A stretch of 64,000 nt of DNA from an uncultured Collinsella sp. (GTDB lineage: Bacteria > Actinomycetota > Coriobacteriia > Coriobacteriales > Coriobacteriaceae), in contig CABUHO010000001.1 of NCBI GenBank assembly GCA_902491395.1, positions 62,001 through 126,000 on the forward strand, read 5' to 3'. The position numbers and the translations under genes are program-made. Under the pieces are notes generated by a model. That model did no database searches. It was not told the DNA's origin and saw nothing but the letters and a program-made list of their open reading frames with translations. Shown piece after piece: positions 57,759 through 64,000 of the stretch (position 1 is the stretch's first letter; every line of letters begins with the position of its first letter).

Positions 57759-58136
57759 GTCTCAATCTGTAACAAGAAGACAGTCTTTGAGCCACCAGTT
57801 GTTACAGAACAAGATCTTTCGGCAGCAGACCAATCCTTTGTCTCAATCTGTAACAGGTAGGCCGGTTTTCGGCCTCTAACTGTTACAGATTGAGATTTTG
57901 TATCGACGGTCGACCCTCAATCTCAATCTGTAACGATTAAACCGATTTTTGGCCGCTAGATGTTACAGATCGAGATAATCCAACGGATGCGAATCTTCCG
58001 TCTCAATCTGTAACAGTTGCGGAGCAAAACGGTTCCTTGTTGTTACAGATTGAGACAAACTAACGACGGTCAACCTTTTATCTAAATCTGTAACGATTAA
58101 ACCGATTTTTGGCCGCTAGATGTTACAGATCGAGAC
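57759..58136. repeat. Hairpin-repeat array D, five units
   Basis: Five 57-nt units starting at 57759, 57840, 57920, 58000 and 58080 (steps 81, 80, 80, 80). Units 3 and 5 share an identical 25-nt interior, showing recent duplication; the spacers before them are also alike (CGACGGTCGACC and CGACGGTCAACC). It lies upstream of the nuclease gene and ends 38 nt before the stop of the 58174-58881 gene. Confidence 0.9.
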
Positions 58137-58173
58137 AAAGCCAGGGGCAGCGGCACATCGCCAACCCCACTCC

Positions 58174-58881
58174 CTACTCCCATTCCTGCTCGTAGATATT
58201 GAGCGACCTAACGTAGCGCCCCTGGGCGCCCATGATGTCGCGGACCAGGCGCAAGAAAAAGCTGATGCACGAGGTATCGAACCCGTCCTCCAGGTCCTCT
58301 GGATGCACAGCGCCCGGTCCGTCGACCGCTGTGTCGCTCAGACGTGCGATGTCATACAGGTAGAGCTGGCCTGCCGTCAGCCACAAATCGTCGACACACG
58401 CGATGCGCACGGCAATCGCGCCGTCGCTCCAGTGCTCTTTTTGCACGATATGCGGATCGTAGACATCAAACCGGCGGTCGGTGCGCGTATCGCGCAGCGC
58501 AACCATGCCGGTCGCAGCGTCCTTATCCAAAATGCCAAAGCGGGAGAAATAATGCGTGTCGCGCACCTGCTCGAGCCGCTTGAGCGATGCGGGCGAAAGC
58601 GAGGCCGGCGGCTCGTCAACATACAGCTCGAGCAGCGTAGCGCCATGGTAATAGGGGCGCTCAAAGAGCAGCCAGTCGGTAAACGCCATGTTGTACGCCA
58701 TGATTTCGTTTTGTGAGGGCTTGTCGCAATAGCTGAGCCACGGGTCGACAATCACCTCGAATTGCTGGCGCGCCGGCTCCAAAAACTGAAACTTCCGCAG
58801 CATCCAAAAATGAGCCATGTCGGCAATATCGTTGCCGACGGCTTCGGCCAGCTGCGCTCGGTCAAAAACATGGTCAGTCAT
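58174..58881 (-). CDS. Unknown conserved cytoplasmic protein
   Basis: A 235-residue acidic protein with no membrane segment or motif I recognise. The order suggests alpha helices at the N-terminus (LAEAVGNDIADMAHFWMLRKF), then beta strands (HYFSRFGILDKDAATGMVALRDT). The ATG at 58881 follows GAGGAGG. It is next to array D and close to the nuclease gene, but separated from the latter by the array, so a functional link is uncertain. Confidence 0.6.
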   Translation of the reverse strand: MTDHVFDRAQLAEAVGNDIADMAHFWMLRKFQFLEPARQQFEVIVDPWLSYCDKPSQNEIMAYNMAFTDWLLFERPYYHGATLLELYVDEPPASLSPASLKRLEQVRDTHYFSRFGILDKDAATGMVALRDTRTDRRFDVYDPHIVQKEHWSDGAIAVRIACVDDLWLTAGQLYLYDIARLSDTAVDGPGAVHPEDLEDGFDTSCISFFLRLVRDIMGAQGRYVRSLNIYEQEWE

Positions 58882-59197
58882 GGCATCCTCCTCAAACTGA
58901 TGGACCTCAATTTGAGCTTACGAGGAGGGCAGACGACCGTGACCAGCACGGGCAAAATGGGCCTCTGGCTGCAAACCAGATGCTGACCAAACACTTGACG
59001 GAATGCTTGACCGAATGAGCGCACCGCAAAGAAACCGCAGGCAGGCATAGACAGCAAGCCCGCTCTTTTGAGCCGCACCACCCGGGCCACCACAGAAACA
59101 GCAGAGCGCGACAGGCGCAAACGTCGACGGATGAACGCTCGCACGTCGACAAATGAACAGGCAGCCCGCAAAGAGTGTCCCCAACGACTAGACAAAA
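58882..59197. other. Intergenic region with no clear gene
   Basis: About 316 nt. It should hold the promoter for the 58174-58881 gene. The short frames here have no coding support. It adjoins the terminator of gltD. Confidence 0.4.
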
Positions 59198-59235
59198 AAG
59201 AACGTCCCCAATGACTAGTCGTTGGGGACGTTCTT
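59198..59235 (-). terminator. Near-palindromic terminator of the gltBD operon
   Basis: A 38-nt near-perfect palindrome: AAGAACGTCCCCA pairs with TGGGGACGTTCTT around ATGACTAGTCGT, which is itself nearly palindromic. On the minus strand a T run follows (A run at 59194-59199). A related piece, GTGTCCCCAACGACTAG (59175-59191), lies next to it, so it belongs to a repeat family of GGGGAC hairpins. Confidence 0.75.
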
Positions 59236-59246
59236 GAATGACTACC

Positions 59247-60728
59247 TTACAGCTGCAGCGCGTCGGCGACTTCGGCGGCGCAGGCCAGGGCATCGGCCAT
59301 GGCGTTCACCACGAGCGAGCTGCCGTTGCGGGCGTCACCGGCCACATACACCGGCGCGGCATCGGCAGCGACACCGTCCGTGCGGACCGCAAGATGCGAT
59401 TCCTCAGCGGCCATCACGGGCAGCGGGCGTCCTGCGGTGGCAACGGGCACGCGGACAGCATCAAACACGCCATGCTCGGGACCGGTAAAGCCACAGGCGA
59501 TGAGAACCAGCTGCGCCGGAACCTCGTGCTCGGAACCCGCGATGTGCTCCGGCTTTCCTGCCGACCAGTCCAGGTCGACCACGCGCAGCCCCGCGGCCGC
59601 ACCCTTCTTGTCCAGCAGCACCTCGAGTGTATCCACACCCCAGGCGCGCATCTCGCCGCCCATGGCAGCGATGGCCTCCTGCTGGCCGTAGTCGGTCTTC
59701 TTCACGTTGGGCCACTGCGGCCAAGGGTTGCTCGCCGTGCGCTTATCGGGCGCCGCCGGCAAGAACTCAAACTGGCGCACGCTACGCGCACCCTGGCGCA
59801 CCGCGGTGCCCACGCAATCGTTGCCGGTATCGCCGCCGCCAATGACCACGACATCCAGACCGCGCGCGTCAATGGCGGGCTCGCCGCCGTCGAGCACCGA
59901 AACGGTCGATGCCGTCAGGTAGTCCACGGCGTACACCACACCCGGGGCGTCGATGTTCGCAGCCGAAAGCCCACGCGGAGCACGGGCGCCGGCAGCGACC
60001 ACGACGGCGTCAAAGTCATCGAGCTTGGCGGCAACCTTAGGATCGCTTACATCGGCGTTCAGCTCAAACACAATGCCCAGCTCACGCATAAGCGCCACGC
60101 GGCGCTCGACCACGGACTTCTCGAGCTTCATGTTGGGGATGCCGTACATGAGCAGGCCGCCCGGGCGGTCGTCACGCTCAAACACTGTCACGCGGGCGCC
60201 GCGGCGAGCGAGCTCCCACGCGGCCACCAGGCCAGCCGGGCCGGAGCCCACCACGGCAACCGTAGGCGCGCCCTCCCCCGCCGGCTCAAAGCGACGCGGA
60301 CCGCCGTTGGCCCACTCGTGGTCGCTGATCGCACGCTCGTTGTCGTGGATCGTCGTGGGCTGGCCATCGACCGAACCCAGGTTGCACGCGGCCTCGCACA
60401 GCGCCGGGCACACGCGGCTCGTAAACTCGGGCATGGGCGAGGTAAGCGACAGGCGCTCGGCAGCCTCGTCCCAGCGGCCGCGATACACCAGCTCGTTCCA
60501 CTCGGGAATCAGGTTGTGCAGCGGGCAACCGCTCGGACGCGCCTTGCCAAAGCTCGCGCCCATCTGGCAAAACGCCACGCCGCACATCATGCAGCGGCTC
60601 GCCTGGGCGCGGCGCGCGTCGTCGTCGAGCTCCACGTACAGCGGATCGAAATCGCGGCTGCGCTCCTCCACGGGACGCAGCTCGTGGGTCACGCGATCGA
60701 TATCAAGAAAAGCACCGGGCTTACCCAT
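59247..60728 (-). CDS. gltD: Glutamate synthase small subunit (NADPH)
   Basis: A 493-residue flavoprotein. N-terminal Cys-rich [4Fe-4S] domain (CMMCGVAFC, CPLHNLIPEW, VCPALCEAAC), FAD site GSGPAGLVAAWELARRG (about 160-176), NAD(P) site VIGGGDTGNDCVGTA (about 290-304), and VYVAGDARNGSSLVVNA near the end. It supplies electrons from NADPH to GltB for glutamate formation from 2-oxoglutarate and glutamine. It follows gltB by 5 nt on the same strand. Not to be confused with the related flavoprotein at 12630-14462. Confidence 0.93.
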   Translation of the reverse strand: MGKPGAFLDIDRVTHELRPVEERSRDFDPLYVELDDDARRAQASRCMMCGVAFCQMGASFGKARPSGCPLHNLIPEWNELVYRGRWDEAAERLSLTSPMPEFTSRVCPALCEAACNLGSVDGQPTTIHDNERAISDHEWANGGPRRFEPAGEGAPTVAVVGSGPAGLVAAWELARRGARVTVFERDDRPGGLLMYGIPNMKLEKSVVERRVALMRELGIVFELNADVSDPKVAAKLDDFDAVVVAAGARAPRGLSAANIDAPGVVYAVDYLTASTVSVLDGGEPAIDARGLDVVVIGGGDTGNDCVGTAVRQGARSVRQFEFLPAAPDKRTASNPWPQWPNVKKTDYGQQEAIAAMGGEMRAWGVDTLEVLLDKKGAAAGLRVVDLDWSAGKPEHIAGSEHEVPAQLVLIACGFTGPEHGVFDAVRVPVATAGRPLPVMAAEESHLAVRTDGVAADAAPVYVAGDARNGSSLVVNAMADALACAAEVADALQL

Positions 60729-60733
60729 GGCAC

Positions 60734-63700
60734 TTACGCCTCCTTCTTGGTCGAAGCAACAGAGCTGGCAACGGCGGCGGACACGGCACCCGCAGCGGCA
60801 CCAGCACCGCCCGCGACATCAAAGCGGGCGACATCCTCGGCGCTCGCACGCCCGGTCACGATGTCAAACGCCAGCTCCTCGGCCTGTGCATGCGTCTTGC
60901 CCGCGCCCTCGGCAGCAGCGACAATCGCCAGCACGCGCTCGTACTCGTTCGGGATGACCTTCACAAAGTGCTTGCTCATCGAGTCGAAGCTGTAGAGCAG
61001 CTTGATGCCGCGCGGGCTCTGCGTCGCGTCCACGTGCTCCTGGATGAGCTCGCGAATCTGCGCCAGCTCGCCGGCAGTCGGGGCCTTGAGCTCAACGCTC
61101 TCGTGGTTCACGCGGGCATCGAGCGTGCCATACTGGTCAAAGACATAGGCCACGCCACCCGTCATGCCGGCAGCGAAGTTCTGCCCGACCTCGCCCAGGA
61201 TGAGCGCCAGGCCACCCGTCATGTACTCGCAACCGTGGTTGCCGCAACCCTCGACCACCACGGTGGCACCGGAGTTGCGCACGCCAAAGCGCTGGCCGGC
61301 CAGACCGTTGATAAAGCCACGGCCGCTCGTAGCGCCAAAGAACGCAACATTGCCCACGATGATGTTCTCGTCGAACTTGTAGGTCGCATGCGGGTTGGGG
61401 CGCACCGACACCTCGCCGCCCGAAAGGCCCTTGCCAAAGTAGTCGTTGGCGTCACCGCACACGTTGAGCGTAATGCCGCGCGGCAGGAAGGCGCCAAAGC
61501 TCTGACCGGCCGAACCATCGCAATCGATGGTGATGGAGCCGGCGGGCAGGCCCTCGGGATGCGCCTTGGTCACCGCGTTGCCCAGGATGGTGCCCACGCA
61601 GCGGTTGACGTTGGCGATATCGGCGCGGAAGCGAATCGGGCGCAGGTGCGCGCGAGCGTCGGCCGTGTAGGGCACAAACAGCGTGGAGTCGAGTGTCTTG
61701 TCGAGCTCGCTGTCCGCAGCCATCTGGGGCAGGAAGTGACGGCCGTCGGCACCCGGGATGTGGGCACCAAACTCACAGGTCGCACTTGCCAGCACGGGCG
61801 ACAGATCGAGCAGGTTGGCCTTACGGTTGCCCGGGACCTCGATCTGGCGCAAGCACTCGGGATGGCCGACCATCTCGTCGACGGTGCGGAAGCCCAGGCT
61901 CGCCATGACCTCGCGCAGCTGCTCGGTAACAAAGAGCATAAAGTGCTCGACGTGCTCGGGCTTGCCGCGGAAGCCATGACGCAGGCGGCAGTTTTGCGTG
62001 GCGATGCCGGCGGGGCAGGTATCCTGCTGGCAGTCGCGCTGCATGAGGCAGCCCATGGAGATGAGCGGCATGGTCGCAAAGCCAAACTCCTCGGCGCCCA
62101 GCAGGCAGGCGACGGCAACATCGGTGCCGTCCATGAGCTTGCCATCGGCCTCGAGCACCACGCGCGAGCGCAGGCCGTTTTGCAGCAGCGTCTGCTGGGC
62201 CTCGGCAAGACCGAGCTCCAGCGGCAGACCGGCGTGCCAGATCGAATCGCGCGCAGCGGCACCCGAGCCGCCGTTGTGGCCGCTGATCAAGATCTTGTCG
62301 GCAGCACCCTTGGCCACACCGGTGGCGATGGTGCCGACGCCCGCCTCACTGACCAGCTTGACCGACACGCGCGCGCCGGGGTTGGCGTTCTTAAGGTCGA
62401 AGATGAGCTCGGCCAGGTCCTCGATAGAGTAGATGTCGTGGTGCGGCGGAGGCGAGATCAGGCCGATGCCGGGCGTGGACTGACGGACCTCGGCAATCCA
62501 AGGGTAGACCTTCTTGCCGGGCAGGTGGCCGCCCTCGCCGGGCTTGGCGCCCTGGGCCATCTTAATCTGAATCTCAAAGGCGCTGCACAGATAGCGGCTC
62601 GTCACGCCAAAGCGCGCACTTGCCACCTGCTTGATCGCGGAGTTCTTGGAGTCGCCGTTGGCCAGCGGGGTCTCGCGACGCGGGTCCTCGCCGCCCTCGC
62701 CCGAGTTGGAGCGTCCGTGCAGGCGATTCATGGCGATGGCCATGCACTCGTGCGCCTCTTTGCTGATGGAGCCGTACGACATGGCGCCGGTGTTAAAGCG
62801 ACGGACGATGTTGAGCGCGGGCTCTACCTCGTCGAGCGAAACCGGCGTGCGGCCGCTGGCATTAAAGTCGAGCAAGTCGCGCAGGCGCACGGCACGGCCG
62901 GTACGGTGCAGGCGGGCGCTGTACTCCTTAAAGGTGTCGTAGCTGTCCTCACGGCAGGCGGTCTGCAGCAAGTAGACAGTCTGGGGGTCGATCAGGTGAT
63001 CCTCGCCACCGAGCGGGCGCCACTTGGTCAGACCCAGTGTGGGCAGCTGATCGGGAGCCGGGCTCTTAAGGATGGCGAGCGCGGCGTCGTAGCGCTCGTT
63101 TTGCTCGCGCTCAACGTCCTCGACACCCATACCGCCCACACGGCTCACCGTGCCGGCGAAGTATGCGTTAACGAACTCCGGCGTAAAGCCCACGGCCTCG
63201 AAGATCTGCGCCGAATGGTAGCTCTGCACCGTGGAGATGCCCATCTTGGACATGATGGAGACGATGCCGGCGGTCGCAGCCTTGTTGTAGTTGGCGATGC
63301 CCTGCTCGGCAGAAACGTCCAGATCGCCGCGCGCCGCCAAGTCGCGAATGCACGCATGTGCGTTATACGGATAGATGCCGCTCGCGGAGTAGCCCACCAG
63401 CGCCGCAAAGTCGTGCGGAGACACGGCGTCGCCGCACTCCACCACGATATCGGCAAAGGTGCGCACGCCGGCGCGGATCAGGTGGTTGTGCACGCAGCCC
63501 ACGGCAAGCAGCGACGGCACGGGCACTTCGCCCGCTCCGGCGCGATCGCTCAGCACCACAATGTTCACGCCGTCGCGGACCGCAGCCTCAACGTCCTCGG
63601 CAAGCTGTTTGAGCGCAGTCTGCAGCGCGCCCTCGCCGGCATCGCGGCGGTAGACGGCGCGGAAACGGCGGGTCTTAAAGCCAACACGGTCGATGGCACA

Positions 63701-64000
63701 GATATGTTCGAACTCTTCCTCGTTGAGCAACGGGCGCTCCAAGCGCACCAGCTGACAGGCCGTGCGGGAATCCTCGAGCAGGTTGCCGTGGTTGCCCAGG
63801 TAGAGCGTGGTCGAAGTTACCATATGCTCGCGCAGGGCATCGATCGGCGGGTTCGTGACCTGGGCGAACAGCTGATAGAAGTAGTCAAAGAACGAGCGGG
63901 TCTTCTTTGACAGGCAGGCCAGCGGCGCGTCGATACCCATCGAAGCGAGTGGGGCCTTGCCCTGCTGGGCCATGGGACGCACGACCTCGTCAACATCATC
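60734..64000 (-). CDS. gltB: Glutamate synthase large subunit, partial (runs off the right edge)
   Basis: About 1088 residues of the C-terminal part are present; the start lies beyond 64000. The frame stays open to the edge (DDVDEVV before the first window Met/Val). Present are the end of the central domain, the FMN-binding synthase domain (GEGGHLPGKK, SPPPHHDIYSIEDLAELIFDLK), the [3Fe-4S] loop CLMQRDCQQDTCPAG, and the C-terminal GXGXG-like beta-helix (GGEVSVRPN, GQRFGVRNSGATVVVEGCGNHG). Missing is the N-terminal glutamine amidotransferase. It makes two glutamates from glutamine and 2-oxoglutarate with GltD. Confidence 0.95.
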   Translation of the reverse strand, partial: DDVDEVVRPMAQQGKAPLASMGIDAPLACLSKKTRSFFDYFYQLFAQVTNPPIDALREHMVTSTTLYLGNHGNLLEDSRTACQLVRLERPLLNEEEFEHICAIDRVGFKTRRFRAVYRRDAGEGALQTALKQLAEDVEAAVRDGVNIVVLSDRAGAGEVPVPSLLAVGCVHNHLIRAGVRTFADIVVECGDAVSPHDFAALVGYSASGIYPYNAHACIRDLAARGDLDVSAEQGIANYNKAATAGIVSIMSKMGISTVQSYHSAQIFEAVGFTPEFVNAYFAGTVSRVGGMGVEDVEREQNERYDAALAILKSPAPDQLPTLGLTKWRPLGGEDHLIDPQTVYLLQTACREDSYDTFKEYSARLHRTGRAVRLRDLLDFNASGRTPVSLDEVEPALNIVRRFNTGAMSYGSISKEAHECMAIAMNRLHGRSNSGEGGEDPRRETPLANGDSKNSAIKQVASARFGVTSRYLCSAFEIQIKMAQGAKPGEGGHLPGKKVYPWIAEVRQSTPGIGLISPPPHHDIYSIEDLAELIFDLKNANPGARVSVKLVSEAGVGTIATGVAKGAADKILISGHNGGSGAAARDSIWHAGLPLELGLAEAQQTLLQNGLRSRVVLEADGKLMDGTDVAVACLLGAEEFGFATMPLISMGCLMQRDCQQDTCPAGIATQNCRLRHGFRGKPEHVEHFMLFVTEQLREVMASLGFRTVDEMVGHPECLRQIEVPGNRKANLLDLSPVLASATCEFGAHIPGADGRHFLPQMAADSELDKTLDSTLFVPYTADARAHLRPIRFRADIANVNRCVGTILGNAVTKAHPEGLPAGSITIDCDGSAGQSFGAFLPRGITLNVCGDANDYFGKGLSGGEVSVRPNPHATYKFDENIIVGNVAFFGATSGRGFINGLAGQRFGVRNSGATVVVEGCGNHGCEYMTGGLALILGEVGQNFAAGMTGGVAYVFDQYGTLDARVNHESVELKAPTAGELAQIRELIQEHVDATQSPRGIKLLYSFDSMSKHFVKVIPNEYERVLAIVAAAEGAGKTHAQAEELAFDIVTGRASAEDVARFDVAGGAGAAAGAVSAAVASSVASTKKEA

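Overview
The window reads like a chromosome segment of an anaerobic gut actinobacterium of the class Coriobacteriia, most likely Collinsella. This is an inference from the roughly 60% G+C content, an [FeFe] hydrogenase, PTS sugar uptake, Coriobacteria-like gene content and the intergenic repeats. No rRNA or tRNA gene was seen.

Layout. (1) 1-3.7 kb is clearly AT-richer than the rest. It holds the right part of a RiPP (peptide natural product) cluster: a TIGR04066-like maturation protein, an acyl-carrier-related protein, a 59-residue Cys-rich peptide gene (1368-1547) that looks like the precursor, a LURP-one-like protein and a peptide-export ABC transporter. (2) 3.9-23 kb is mostly ordinary core metabolism: a DUF1275 membrane protein, YgiQ-type radical SAM enzyme, CPBP protease, an orphan RelB/DinJ antitoxin, a NuoF/GltD-like flavoprotein plus [FeFe] hydrogenase with a substrate-binding lipoprotein and a permease-ATPase fusion, a maltose-type PTS operon (IIA, PRD antiterminator, IICB, GH4 phospho-glucosidase) with a possible antitermination leader, an EFR1-like ferredoxin and a DEAD-box helicase with an RG-rich tail.

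(3) 23.7-50.6 kb is the most unusual region: about 20 genes for two membrane Ser/Thr kinases, each next to an FHA-domain protein, two TRAFAC-like GTPases of the double-GTPase type, a GTPase-associated (GAP1-like) protein, an Hsp70-VWA fusion, a second Hsp70, a GrpE-like factor, an FN3/zinc-ribbon scaffold and many small zinc-ribbon or membrane proteins. A perfect palindrome, GTTGCGCAAC, lies exactly 20 nt upstream of a -10-like hexamer in seven promoter candidates here and was not seen elsewhere in the window. This ties the scattered transcription units into one regulon. I read it as a signalling or conflict/defence system of unknown trigger.

(4) 50.9-54.1 kb is a copper module: CopA with a CsoR-type operator, CopZ and CsoR. 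(5) 54.2-64 kb holds a zinc-ribbon membrane protein, an amidohydrolase, a DUF559/PD-(D/E)XK-like nuclease, an unknown protein, and gltD-gltB (gltB runs off the right edge).

A second unusual element is non-coding: four arrays (23.30, 50.66, 56.36 and 57.76 kb; 15 units in all) of 57-nt inverted repeats at an 80-81 bp period. Two of the arrays directly flank the nuclease gene.
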